From: Bacteroidales bacterium
GTDB taxonomy: Bacteria; Bacteroidota; Bacteroidia; Bacteroidales; WCHB1-69
Assembly: GCA_023229985.1 (NCBI GenBank)
Contig: JALNYF010000012.1
Location: 1-40,818, forward strand
DNA: 40,818 nt
Direction: 5' to 3'
How positions within the stretch are numbered: the stretch's first letter is position 1; every line of letters starts with the position of its first letter. The notes under the pieces were generated by a model. The model saw only the letters and a list, made by a program, of their open reading frames with translations, made no database searches and was not told the DNA's origin. A program made the position numbers and the translations under genes. This document shows, in pieces, positions 8,097 to 17,266 of this stretch.

Positions 8097-11000
8097 ATGA
8101 TGATGAGAAAAAATGTTTTCTCACATTTAAAAAAGATCCTTTTACCAACCCTATTTCTTTTATGGTTTGAAACTTCCTTTTTGCCCGTTTTTGCACATCA
8201 TCATGATTCTTTGTCCGTAAAAACGGTTGAGTTTGTGCAAAATAACTCGCAATGGGAAAAACAGGTTTTGTACAAAGCCGCATTGCATGGGGGCGCACTT
8301 TTTGCAGAAAACGACGGTTTTACGTTTGTCTTACTCCATTCTCAACAATTACAAAAATTCTTCCAAGGGAAATTTGACCCTTCGATGGCTTCTGACGGAA
8401 TGATTGATGCGGTTGCTTATAAACTTCATTTTTTGGAGTCAAATCCGGCGGTTGAGGTCGCAGGCGATGAGCTGATTCAGGGTTACCATAATTATTATGT
8501 TGGGAATGACCCCCTACACTGGGCTACCCACGTTCCCAAGTATCGTTCAGTTATCTATCATAATCTTTATCAAGGTATTGACCTGAAACTTTCACAAGGC
8601 GAAATGCACTTGAAATACGAATTTGTGGTGGCACCGCATACCTCTCCCGATATTATTCAAATGGAATATGAAGGCGTGCAAAACTTGCTCCTTTCAAAGG
8701 AAAATTTAGTGATAAGCACTTCCATCATGCAAATCATTGAATTGAAACCTGTTGTTTATCAAATAGATAAAAATGGAAAAAAGGTTTTCGTTGATTGCCA
8801 TTATCAGATTAACAAACGACAACTTTCTTTTGAAATGGGAGAATATGATGAATCCCTCCCGCTAATTATAGATCCGGTTTTGATTTTTTCTTCCTATTCC
8901 GGTTCAACCGCCGATAATTGGGGATATACTGCCACTTATGACAAAAACGGGAATCTCTATTCCGGTGGTAATGTTTTTGGGGTGGGTTATCCTACCACTT
9001 TGGGCACTTTTCAGGTTGATTTTGCCGGCGGGAGTACCGATATAGCTATTTCAAAATTTGATGCCGGAGGTTCTTTTTTGCATTATTCAACCTACTTGGG
9101 CGGGTCCGGAACCGAAGTTCCACACAGTTTGGTTGTGAATGATAATGATGAATTGTATGTTTTAGGCACGACAAGTTCTGCTGATTTTCCCGTGACCGCA
9201 GATGCTTATGATACCACTTTCAATGGCGGCACAGCCTATACCTTGACCTCAACCGTCCATTTTTCCAGTGGTTCCGACATTGTGATAGCTAAATTTAATA
9301 CAAACGGGGACAGATTATTAGGGGCAACTTTTATGGGCGGAACGGGCAATGACGGTTTGAATACGGTCAGCACGCTGCGCAAGAATTACGCCGACGAAGC
9401 CCGTGGTGAGATTATTATTGACGAGCAAAGCAATGTGTATGTGGTGAGCAGTACACAATCAGCGGATTTCCCCGTTTCTGCCAATGCTTTTCAACCTCAG
9501 CACGCCGGCGGCGTTCAAGATGGTTGTATTATCAAACTGAACCATAATTTATCCAATCTGATTTGGAGCTCTTTTTTGGGAGGTGCTCTCGAAGATGCCG
9601 CTTATAGTGTGGTTTTGGGATACGACAACAGTGTGTATGTTTGTGGTGGCACAAACTCCGCTAATTTTCCCGTAACATCGGGTGTAGTACAACCCGCTTT
9701 TGGCGGTGGCACAAATGATGGCTTCGTGGCGCACATCCACCCTAACGGCACGCAAATATTGGAAGCCACTTTTTTGGGAAAAGAGGGTTACGACCAATCT
9801 TATCTTGTAAAAAAAGACAGATTTGATAATCCCCATATTTTTGGACAGACCAATGCGTCGGGGAACAGCTGGGTTTACAATGCCGCTTGGTCAGTACCCA
9901 ATAGCGGACAGTTTTTGATTAAACTAACGCCCGCTTTAGATAGTGTGATATGGTCCACGACATTTGGTACAGGGCGGGGTGGACTAGATATTTCTCCGAC
10001 TGCACTTTTAGTGGATCTTTGTAACAATATTTATATGTCCGGCTGGGGAAGTCCCATTACTAATGGCGGACAAGGCGGCACTTCCGGTTTGCCCGTTACG
10101 AGCGACGCTTTCCAGTTGACAACTGATAACAACGACTATTATTTCATCTGCATCAGCGATGACGCATCAGCGTTAGTCTATGCCACCTATTTTGGCAGTC
10201 CGAATGCCCGAGAACACGTCGATGGCGGCACAAGTCGCTTCGACAACAAAGGGCGTATTTATCAGGCAGTATGCGCCGGTTGTATGGGCTATGACGATTT
10301 CCCGACAACCCAAGGCGCCTGGTCGCAGGTAAATAACAGTTCCAACTGCAATATTGGCGTTATCAAATTTGACTTTAATCTCCCCGCGGTAGTAGCCGAT
10401 TTTAACGTCCCCAATACCGTCTGTGCTCCCATAGACCTTGGCTTTAATAATACATCACAACGGATCAGTGATTCAACTACCTTTTTTTGGGATTTCGGAG
10501 ACGGGACAACTTCTACCGATGAAAATCCTATTCATCGTTTTACAACTTCCGGCACATATATTATTACGTTAATAGCACAAGATTTGGGGAGTTGTAACTT
10601 CGCCGATACCATCACTCGCGAAGTAGTGGTACTCTCCAATTCTAACATTACCATGGATGATATTGCCATCTGCAACGGTGATTTTATACAAATCGGCATT
10701 CCACCTTCCGGGAATGAAAATATCTCTTATGAATGGCAACCCCAAACCGATTTAAGTAATCCGTTTATTTCCAATCCCATCGCTGCACCGACCACGACCA
10801 CAACCTATATGCTTTTCGTTTCCGACGGCATTTGTATTGATACAATTACTCAAGTTGTTAATGTAGAGAATCTTTTTATTGATGCCGGTAACAATCAAAC
10901 CATTTGTTTAGGTCACTCATTCAACTTAAATCCAACCATTTCCGGCGATGCCGTTCGTTATTATTGGTACGATCATCCGCAAATGCAAAACCGCATCAAT

Positions 11001-13019
11001 TCAGATATTACAGATCCTGATTTATTGATAACACCTTCTTTAACAACCACTTATTACTTAATAGTTGAAGGTTTATACTGCGAAGCAATGGACAGTATTA
11101 CCGTTACCGTTTCGTATGTGGAGTTGCTCCCGACGGAAGATTTTATTGTGTGTTATCAGGATAGCATACAAATATATGTAGAACCGACTATTCAAGGAAA
11201 TTATTCCTATCAATGGCAGCCTGTTTCCACAATTCTGAGCGGTGAAAACACGCAAAATCCACTTGTTCTAACCTTGCAAAATACGGTCTATTCGGTTACC
11301 GTAACCAATGAGTTTGGGTGTATGGCAGTAGCTGACGTCTCTGTAATTATCCGGCAATATCAGGCAAATCCGGAACTCGTGATGCCAACCTGTTACGGCA
11401 GTACGAATGGAAGTATTGCCTTGTCGGTGACCGGCGGCACGACACCCTATTATTATGATTGGTCGAATGGGGGCAGTTCGTCTTCATTATCGAATCTTGG
11501 TGAAGGGATTTATTCTGTAACTATCACTGATGCAACCGGTTGTAGCGGAGTGGATAGCTTCCGATTGATACAGCCGACCGAGGTTGAGGTCTTTTTGGTA
11601 GAGAGTCAAAATGTCTTATGTAATCAGATTTGTAATGGTTCATTGACCGTTGCGGCGACCGGCGGCTATTCGCCCTACAATTATCAATGGATTCATGGCG
11701 ACGTTGGGAATGTGGCGGACAGCTTGTGCGCGGGCAGTTATACCGTGATCGTTACCGACGCTCACAACTGCCCACAATCTTCAGTCTTTACGATTGCAGA
11801 TACATCTGATAATTTGTTGCTTTATGAAATAATCCCAATATCATGTTTTGGCGATTGCAATGGAGCCATTAATGTACAAACCGATTTCGGGCAATTCAAC
11901 TATCAGTTTACTTGGAATGATAGCCTATATCAAGATTCTATTGCCGGTTTGTGCGCCGGCGATTATCATGCTTTTGCGGTAGTAGATAATGGGTGTACTT
12001 ATGATCTTTTCTTACAAATAGATGAGCCTCAGTTACTTGAAATTCATAATCTCTACACTTCGTCGCCGCCCTGTTATGGCGATACAGATGGTGCTCTTTT
12101 CTTTTCCGTTTCCGGTGGAACTGAACCATATACATTTTTGGTAGACAACATACCCAGTGACAATGAGGTACACAATTTACCACCCGGGCAACATGCTATT
12201 TCTGTCATAGACACGAACGGCTGTCGATTGGATACCACTGTATCCATCTTACCTGCTGATCTAATATTGATTACCGAACAACATTTTTCTCCACCTTGTC
12301 CGGATGCTTGCGCCGGCAGTATTGATGTAAGTGTACAAGGGGGAACAATTCCTTACCGTTATTTATGGAACACGGGCGCAGTTACACCGCAACTTAACGG
12401 TTTGTGTGCCGGAACTTATACGGTAACGGTCAGCGACCGACATCAGTGTTTATCGCAACTTACTGTTGTACTGACAGATTCATCGCTCTTTCCCATCGAT
12501 ATTCAGGCGTGGAGCGATGAAGATACACTTTTCGCAGGCGAGAGCACAACGCTCCATTCTACCGAGTTGCAACCTCCTTTTACCTATCAGTGGTTTCCCA
12601 CAAAAGGAGTGCAAAATCCAAACGCTGCCACGACAATTGTAACTCCTTCTTCCACAACAAATTATATAATTATTGTCAGCGATGAATATGGCTGTACGCA
12701 AAGTGATACGATCCGAATTTTTGTCAAAGAGATTATTTGTGATGAACCTTACGTGTTCATTCCCAATGCTTTTTCCCCCAATCAAGATGGAAAAAACGAC
12801 GTGCTGTTTGTGCGCGGTGAAGTAATTGAAAGTATCAAACTTGAAATTTTTGATCGATGGGGAGAAAAAGTTTTTCAATCCATGAGTCTTGAAGAAGGGT
12901 GGAATGGAACGTTTCGTGGAAAAGATTGTCAACAAGGCGTTTATGACTATTATTTGGAAGTAAGATGTATGGGACAGCAACAATTCTTTAAAAAAGGAAA
13001 TGTTACTTTGTTGAGGTAA
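8097..13019 (+). CDS. Giant modular surface protein: SBBP propeller repeats, PKD, SprB repeats, T9SS type B tail
   Basis: A 1640-residue exported protein. After a signal peptide, the N-terminal 250 residues resemble the conserved domain that precedes SBBP propellers. SBBP beta-propeller repeats follow (about 270-750), with phrases such as YLGGSGTE, SSADFP and SANFPVTSG. A PKD domain lies near 768-850 (FFWDFGDGTTSTDENPIHRF). Ig-like segments with TTTYML or TTTYYL ends come next, then five SprB-type repeats from about 1096 to 1455, each with a C-x-G-x-(T/C)-(N/D)-G start and a YTVTV-D-C end. The C-terminus (about 1550-1640) is the gliding motility-associated CHU_C domain, FIPNAFSPNQDGKND...FDRWGEKVF, the type B T9SS sorting signal. 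Likely role: surface adhesin or matrix protein. Gliding itself is not implied. Confidence 0.88.
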   Translation: MMMRKNVFSHLKKILLPTLFLLWFETSFLPVFAHHHDSLSVKTVEFVQNNSQWEKQVLYKAALHGGALFAENDGFTFVLLHSQQLQKFFQGKFDPSMASDGMIDAVAYKLHFLESNPAVEVAGDELIQGYHNYYVGNDPLHWATHVPKYRSVIYHNLYQGIDLKLSQGEMHLKYEFVVAPHTSPDIIQMEYEGVQNLLLSKENLVISTSIMQIIELKPVVYQIDKNGKKVFVDCHYQINKRQLSFEMGEYDESLPLIIDPVLIFSSYSGSTADNWGYTATYDKNGNLYSGGNVFGVGYPTTLGTFQVDFAGGSTDIAISKFDAGGSFLHYSTYLGGSGTEVPHSLVVNDNDELYVLGTTSSADFPVTADAYDTTFNGGTAYTLTSTVHFSSGSDIVIAKFNTNGDRLLGATFMGGTGNDGLNTVSTLRKNYADEARGEIIIDEQSNVYVVSSTQSADFPVSANAFQPQHAGGVQDGCIIKLNHNLSNLIWSSFLGGALEDAAYSVVLGYDNSVYVCGGTNSANFPVTSGVVQPAFGGGTNDGFVAHIHPNGTQILEATFLGKEGYDQSYLVKKDRFDNPHIFGQTNASGNSWVYNAAWSVPNSGQFLIKLTPALDSVIWSTTFGTGRGGLDISPTALLVDLCNNIYMSGWGSPITNGGQGGTSGLPVTSDAFQLTTDNNDYYFICISDDASALVYATYFGSPNAREHVDGGTSRFDNKGRIYQAVCAGCMGYDDFPTTQGAWSQVNNSSNCNIGVIKFDFNLPAVVADFNVPNTVCAPIDLGFNNTSQRISDSTTFFWDFGDGTTSTDENPIHRFTTSGTYIITLIAQDLGSCNFADTITREVVVLSNSNITMDDIAICNGDFIQIGIPPSGNENISYEWQPQTDLSNPFISNPIAAPTTTTTYMLFVSDGICIDTITQVVNVENLFIDAGNNQTICLGHSFNLNPTISGDAVRYYWYDHPQMQNRINSDITDPDLLITPSLTTTYYLIVEGLYCEAMDSITVTVSYVELLPTEDFIVCYQDSIQIYVEPTIQGNYSYQWQPVSTILSGENTQNPLVLTLQNTVYSVTVTNEFGCMAVADVSVIIRQYQANPELVMPTCYGSTNGSIALSVTGGTTPYYYDWSNGGSSSSLSNLGEGIYSVTITDATGCSGVDSFRLIQPTEVEVFLVESQNVLCNQICNGSLTVAATGGYSPYNYQWIHGDVGNVADSLCAGSYTVIVTDAHNCPQSSVFTIADTSDNLLLYEIIPISCFGDCNGAINVQTDFGQFNYQFTWNDSLYQDSIAGLCAGDYHAFAVVDNGCTYDLFLQIDEPQLLEIHNLYTSSPPCYGDTDGALFFSVSGGTEPYTFLVDNIPSDNEVHNLPPGQHAISVIDTNGCRLDTTVSILPADLILITEQHFSPPCPDACAGSIDVSVQGGTIPYRYLWNTGAVTPQLNGLCAGTYTVTVSDRHQCLSQLTVVLTDSSLFPIDIQAWSDEDTLFAGESTTLHSTELQPPFTYQWFPTKGVQNPNAATTIVTPSSTTNYIIIVSDEYGCTQSDTIRIFVKEIICDEPYVFIPNAFSPNQDGKNDVLFVRGEVIESIKLEIFDRWGEKVFQSMSLEEGWNGTFRGKDCQQGVYDYYLEVRCMGQQQFFKKGNVTLLR

Positions 13020-13094
13020 AAAAGAGCAAATTCTGTAACCGGTTGTTTTTTTCTAAAATTATTTTATGCGATGTAGAGATATTAGAAAAACATG

Positions 13095-13102
13095 TAAATT
13101 TG
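13095..13102 (+). promoter_or_regulatory. -7 promoter element for the yebC-miaA-dusB operon
   Basis: TAAATTTG matches TAnnTTTG and lies 33 bp before the yebC ATG at 13136. No clear -33 TTTG is present at the usual distance. Confidence 0.5.
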
Positions 13103-13135
13103 CAGCCTTAAAAAATAACTATAAAAATTACCACA

Positions 13136-13846
13136 ATGGGAAGAGCATTTGAATATAGAAAAGCGAGAAAATTCAAGAGATGGGGCAATATGGCACGCGT
13201 ATTTACCCGCTTGGGAAAAGAAATTACAATGGCTGCAAAAGCCGGCGGTAGTGACCCAAATTCCAATGCAAAATTACGTTTGTTAATCCAAAATGCACGC
13301 TCCGAAAACATGCCGAAAGATAATGTTGAAAGAGCCATCAAACGAGCATTTGAAAAAGACACCTCCGATTATAAGGAAATCGTTTTCGCCGGAACCGCGC
13401 CGCATGGTATTGCCATCATCATCGAAACCGCTACCGACAACAACCAACGCACCGTCGCAAATTTGCGTAGCTATTTCAATAAATTGGGTGGAACACTCGG
13501 AAACTCCAATATGCACGACTTCCTCTTTGATAGAAAATGTAACTTTACCTTAGCCAAAAAAGAAGGTGTTATTCTGGAAGACCTTGAATTAGAATTGATT
13601 GACTACGGCTGCGAAGAAATCTTTGAAGACGAAAATGAAATCGCCATTTATGCAGACTTCCCAAGTTTTGGACCCCTCCAAAAATATTTTGAAGAAAACG
13701 GCTTTGAAATCAAAAACTGTAAATTCGAAAGAATCCCTACCGATTTAAAACAACTTACAGACGAACAAAAAGAAGAAGTCGAAAAAATCCTCGAAAAAAT
13801 TGAAGACGACGAAGACGTGACCAACGTATTTCATAATATGGAATAA
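13136..13846 (+). CDS. yebC: YebC/PmpR-family protein
   Basis: A 236-residue member of the YebC/TACO1 family. The N-terminus MGRAFEYRKARKFKRWGNMA, the stretch GGSDPNSNAKLRLLIQNA and NMPKDNVERAIKRA are strongly conserved. Members have been described as DNA-binding regulators and, more recently, as factors helping ribosomes through difficult proline-rich stretches; which applies here cannot be told from sequence. The C-terminal 40 residues are rich in Glu and Asp. It opens an operon continuing with a pRiA4b ORF-3-like gene (20 bp), miaA and dusB, consistent with a translation-related role. Confidence 0.93.
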   Translation: MGRAFEYRKARKFKRWGNMARVFTRLGKEITMAAKAGGSDPNSNAKLRLLIQNARSENMPKDNVERAIKRAFEKDTSDYKEIVFAGTAPHGIAIIIETATDNNQRTVANLRSYFNKLGGTLGNSNMHDFLFDRKCNFTLAKKEGVILEDLELELIDYGCEEIFEDENEIAIYADFPSFGPLQKYFEENGFEIKNCKFERIPTDLKQLTDEQKEEVEKILEKIEDDEDVTNVFHNME

Positions 13847-13866
13847 CCTTTAATAATATCTTCCCA

Positions 13867-14463
13867 ATGTATTTTTATAAATTTAGAGTTTATTATGATG
13901 AAATAGAAGACTTTGTGCGTGATATAGAAATTATTTCAAGCGATAATTTCGAATCTTTACACAAAGCCCTTCTCGCTGCCATTCAATTGTCAGGGCAGGA
14001 ATTAGCATCTTTTTATATCTGCGACACAAAATGGAATAAACAAAAAGAAATTTCATTAATCGATATGCAGGACGAAAGCGAAAAAATCGATCCGCATTAT
14101 GACGATGAAGATGAATTTGCACTCCGCTCCAAACTACCCATTTTCGTTATGAAAGATTCTTTGTTGAAGGATTTTATTACGGATCCGCATCAACATATTA
14201 TCTTTGAATACGATTTTTTGAACCCTAAAATTTTCTATATCGAATTGCTGAAATCGCTGCCTGCCGAAAAAGGAGTAACTTATCCCCGTTGTTCATACAA
14301 AGTGAAGGATTTTCCAAAAGAAAATTTGAGCCTGAATCTGCCCAATCCTGAGGATGATTATTTAGATAATCAAGATTTAGAAGACGATTTGGATAACGAC
14401 TTTCCCGATGGTTATGACGACCAACTCGATTTAAGTGGTTTTGATGAATTTAAAGAATATTAA
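13867..14463 (+). CDS. pRiA4b ORF-3 / IS1096 TnpR-like family protein
   Basis: A 198-residue soluble protein resembling the plasmid pRiA4b ORF-3 family: an N-terminal YFYKFRVYYDEI-type beta strand, a middle with LLKDFITDPHQHIIFEYDF and the family's conserved YPRC. From about residue 155 the tail is extremely acidic (repeated DD, ED, DND). Despite the family name, taken from plasmids and IS1096, this looks like a chromosomal gene in a stable operon: it follows yebC by 20 bp and its last 20 bp overlap miaA, suggesting coupled translation. No enzymatic residues are recognised and its role is unknown. Confidence 0.72.
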   Translation: MYFYKFRVYYDEIEDFVRDIEIISSDNFESLHKALLAAIQLSGQELASFYICDTKWNKQKEISLIDMQDESEKIDPHYDDEDEFALRSKLPIFVMKDSLLKDFITDPHQHIIFEYDFLNPKIFYIELLKSLPAEKGVTYPRCSYKVKDFPKENLSLNLPNPEDDYLDNQDLEDDLDNDFPDGYDDQLDLSGFDEFKEY

Positions 14464-15322
14464 CCGACCTACTTTACTCGTCATCGCAGGCCCTACCGCT
14501 GTTGGCAAAACACAGTACGCCATTGATTTGGCGCAACAGTTTCAAACAGCCATTATTTCTGCCGATTCGCGTCAGTTTTTTAAAGAAATGAAAATTGGAA
14601 CGGCTGCCCCAACCCAACAAGAGTTGGAGTTAGTTCCTCATTTTTTCGTTGGAAATTTATCCATTCACGACTATTACAGTGCTTCTCGATTTGAACAAGA
14701 CGTGCTGAAACTTCTCCCGTCGCTTTTTGTGCATCATCCGCTCGTACTCATGTGCGGCGGCTCCGGTATGTATATTGATGCTGTCTGCCATGGGATTGAC
14801 GACATTCCCGATCCGGACCCCGATATAAGAAATTTTGTTACCTGCACTTTCCAAAATGATGGAATTGAGAGCCTGCGAAAGCTTCTTCAAAAAATGGATA
14901 AAGATTTCTATAATACTTGCAACCTCGCCGACGCCAAACGCATGATGCGCGCTGTGGAAGTCTCTATGCAAACCGGTCAGCCTTACTCCAACTTCCTGAT
15001 CCAAAGGAAAAAAAAACGTGATTTTGACATTATTAAAATCTGCCTCACGCGCCCCCGCGAAATCCTCTTCGATAGAATTAACCGTCGCGTAGAACTGATG
15101 ATCTCGCAAGGGTGGTTGCAAGAAGCTGAACAACTATTCCCGTATCGTTCATTAAATTCTTTAAATACAGTTGGTTATAAAGAATTATTTGATTATATGG
15201 AGGGAAAATTGTCGTTGGAACAAGCCCTTACCGACATCAAAACGCATACCAGACGTTACGCCAAGCGACAAATGACTTGGTTTCAACGCGATGACAGTTA
15301 CCAATTTGAAATGTTGACATAA
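14444..15322 (+). CDS. miaA: tRNA dimethylallyltransferase
   Basis: MiaA transfers a dimethylallyl group to N6 of A37 in tRNAs reading UNN codons, producing i6A37. The P-loop GPTAVGKT is at residues 16-23 and DSRQ at 41-44, followed by MKIGTAAPT. The segment CGGSGMYIDAVCHGID and the later DAKRMMRAVE are family hallmarks. I chose the ATG at 14444 (292 residues). A GTG at 14435 would add three residues. The gene overlaps the preceding one by 20 bp and is separated from dusB by a single base. The second enzyme of this pathway, miaB, is about 2.4 kb downstream. Confidence 0.95.
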   Translation: MNLKNINRPTLLVIAGPTAVGKTQYAIDLAQQFQTAIISADSRQFFKEMKIGTAAPTQQELELVPHFFVGNLSIHDYYSASRFEQDVLKLLPSLFVHHPLVLMCGGSGMYIDAVCHGIDDIPDPDPDIRNFVTCTFQNDGIESLRKLLQKMDKDFYNTCNLADAKRMMRAVEVSMQTGQPYSNFLIQRKKKRDFDIIKICLTRPREILFDRINRRVELMISQGWLQEAEQLFPYRSLNSLNTVGYKELFDYMEGKLSLEQALTDIKTHTRRYAKRQMTWFQRDDSYQFEMLT

Positions 15323-15323
15323 T

Positions 15324-16289
15324 ATGGCACAATTTCCTTTTTTAACCGTTGATTTTCCCCTTTTCCTTGCACCCATGGAGGAAGTGAGTGATTCTTCCTT
15401 TCGCGCCATTTGCAAATCTTTCGGTGCCGATGTCGTTATCTCGGAATTTGTCTCCTCCGAAGCCATTATCCGCGATGTGGATAAAAGTAAACGAAAACTT
15501 ATATTTCATGAGGATGAACGTCCGTTTGGAATTCAAATCTTTGGCAATAATCGTGATTCATTGTGCCAAGCCGCCGAAATTGCCGAAACCTATCACCCTG
15601 ATTTTATTGATATTAATTGGGGCTGCCCAGTTAAAAAAATTGTTACCAAAGGTGCCGGTTCAGCTATCTTAAAAGATATTCCCAAAATGGTTTCACTCAC
15701 TGAGGCAGTCGTTCAAAGCGTGAAATTACCCGTTACCGTCAAAACCCGTTTGGGCTGGGACGAAACCAACCAACCCATCGTTGAAATTGCAGAGCGATTG
15801 CAAGATGTTGGAATACAAATGCTTACGATTCACGGTAGAACCCGTTCTCAATTCTATAAGGGAACTGCTGATTGGACATTAATCGGAAAAGTGAAAAATA
15901 ATCCTAGAATTTTTATTCCGATTGTCGGAAATGGCGATATTGATTCCGGCGAGAAAGCCCTGCAATATAAAAATGAATATGGAGTAGATGCTTTGATGGT
16001 CGGACGCGCTGCTATTGGAAATCCCTTCATTTTTGATGAAATCCGGCAAGTTTTAGCAGGCAAATGTCCCAATGTTTATCTTTATCGAGACAAATTGGAG
16101 ACCTGTTTGAAACAGTTGCGATCTGCCGCCGCCGTGAAGGGAGAAAAAAAGGCTGTTTTGGAAATGCGCCGACACTATAGCGGCTATTTTAAGGGAGTTT
16201 CTCATTTTAAAGAAAAAAAAATAGGGTTGATGCAGGCGCAGAGTATAGAAGAATGTGAAAATATTTTAATCAAGAATAATGAGCTTTAA
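15324..16289 (+). CDS. dusB: tRNA-dihydrouridine synthase (DusB type)
   Basis: An FMN-dependent TIM-barrel enzyme that reduces uridines in the tRNA D-loop to dihydrouridine. The opening FPLFLAPMEEVSDSSFR, the active-site loop INWGCPVKKI with catalytic C101, the TVKTRLGW strand, IHGRTRSQFY and the FMN phosphate segment GVDALMVGRAAIGNPFIF are all in the expected order. Length 321 is usual. Within the WGCPVKKI block the following residues are VTKGAGSAIL rather than the more common VCRGAG form; this may be lineage variation. It begins one base after the miaA stop and is the last gene of its operon: a new promoter for pyrB lies 11 bp after its stop. Confidence 0.93.
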   Translation: MAQFPFLTVDFPLFLAPMEEVSDSSFRAICKSFGADVVISEFVSSEAIIRDVDKSKRKLIFHEDERPFGIQIFGNNRDSLCQAAEIAETYHPDFIDINWGCPVKKIVTKGAGSAILKDIPKMVSLTEAVVQSVKLPVTVKTRLGWDETNQPIVEIAERLQDVGIQMLTIHGRTRSQFYKGTADWTLIGKVKNNPRIFIPIVGNGDIDSGEKALQYKNEYGVDALMVGRAAIGNPFIFDEIRQVLAGKCPNVYLYRDKLETCLKQLRSAAAVKGEKKAVLEMRRHYSGYFKGVSHFKEKKIGLMQAQSIEECENILIKNNEL

Positions 16290-16307
16290 AAAAAAAATGT
16301 ATTTTTG
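16288..16307 (+). promoter_or_regulatory. pyrB promoter: A10 tract followed by -7 element
   Basis: TATTTTTG at 16300-16307 matches TAnnTTTG. It is immediately preceded by TG and a run of ten A (16288-16297) that begins within the dusB stop codon. The pyrB ATG is 34 bp downstream, leaving no room for an attenuator leader. The -33 element is not obvious. Confidence 0.5.
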
Positions 16308-16341
16308 CCGGAAATTTGAAAACAAATAAAAACCCACTTTA

Positions 16342-17265
16342 ATGCTTAAAAATAGAAGTTTAATAGATCCTTCGGACTTTTCGCGGCAAGAATTTTGCGA
16401 AATTTTTGATTTGGCGCACCAAATAATTGCCAATCCTGAAAAGTACAGAAAGAGTTGTGAGGGTAAAATCTTAGCAACTCTTTTTTATGAACCCAGTACC
16501 CGCACGCGTTTCAGCTTTGAAGCTGCCATGCTCCGTTTAGGCGGTAAGGTAGTCGGGTTTTCCGAGCCGAGTTCCAGTTCTGCTGCCAAAGGCGAAAGCA
16601 TTGCCGATACCGTTCGGACAGTCGAATGTTACGCCGATATTGTTGTGATGCGTCACCCCAAAGAGGGAGCTCCCCGCGTGGCAAGCCGCTATGTATCTAT
16701 CCCATTGATTAATGCAGGAGATGGCGGTCATCAACACCCTACCCAAACGCTGACAGACATCCTGACCATTCAACGCCTCAAAGGAAGTGTTGAGAATAAA
16801 ACATACGGTTTTTGCGGCGACTTGAAATTCGGTAGAACCGTACATTCGTTGATCAAGTTTTTAAGTAACCATGAAGGTGTAAAATTTTACCTTATTTCCC
16901 CGGAAGAACTTCGTATTCCAGACTATATTCGCGAAGAAATTATCATCAAAAACAATATTCCGTTTGAAGAAGTTGAAAAAATGGAACCTTATATGGGCGA
17001 ACTCGATTTCCTGTATATGACTCGCGTACAACGCGAACGCTTTTTCAACGAAGAAGACTACGTGCGCCTGAAAGACCGTTTTATCTTAGATGCCGCCAAA
17101 ATGAAATTTGCATCTCCGAGTACTTACATTCTTCACCCGCTTCCCCGCGTAAACGAAATCAGCATTGAGGTAGATAATGACCCCCGCGCACAATATTTTA
17201 ACCAAGCCAAAAATGGCATGTTTGTTCGTATGGCTCTGATTTTAAAACTTTTAGGAATTTATTAA
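16342..17265 (+). CDS. pyrB: Aspartate carbamoyltransferase, catalytic chain
   Basis: PyrB condenses carbamoyl phosphate with aspartate in the first committed step of pyrimidine synthesis. The carbamoyl-phosphate loop EPSTRTRFSFE has STRTR at residues 52-56. The mobile 80s loop SSSSAAKGES is at 77-86, HPTQTLTD starts at 132, and HPLPRVNEI starts at 265. Length is 307, as in E. coli. The gene is followed one base later by pyrI, so the holoenzyme is expected to be the class B form with catalytic trimers and regulatory dimers. Transcription should start near 16314 from its own promoter. Confidence 0.97.
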   Translation: MLKNRSLIDPSDFSRQEFCEIFDLAHQIIANPEKYRKSCEGKILATLFYEPSTRTRFSFEAAMLRLGGKVVGFSEPSSSSAAKGESIADTVRTVECYADIVVMRHPKEGAPRVASRYVSIPLINAGDGGHQHPTQTLTDILTIQRLKGSVENKTYGFCGDLKFGRTVHSLIKFLSNHEGVKFYLISPEELRIPDYIREEIIIKNNIPFEEVEKMEPYMGELDFLYMTRVQRERFFNEEDYVRLKDRFILDAAKMKFASPSTYILHPLPRVNEISIEVDNDPRAQYFNQAKNGMFVRMALILKLLGIY

Positions 17266-17266
17266 T

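Noticed and set aside
9549..12983. Minus-strand frames (60-167 codons) inside the giant surface protein gene
   Set aside because: Shadow frames of a single long coding sequence with clear domains; no start or motif evidence.
13036..13050. AACCGGTT followed by T-run after the giant gene
   Set aside because: The palindrome has no loop, so it cannot form a terminator hairpin.
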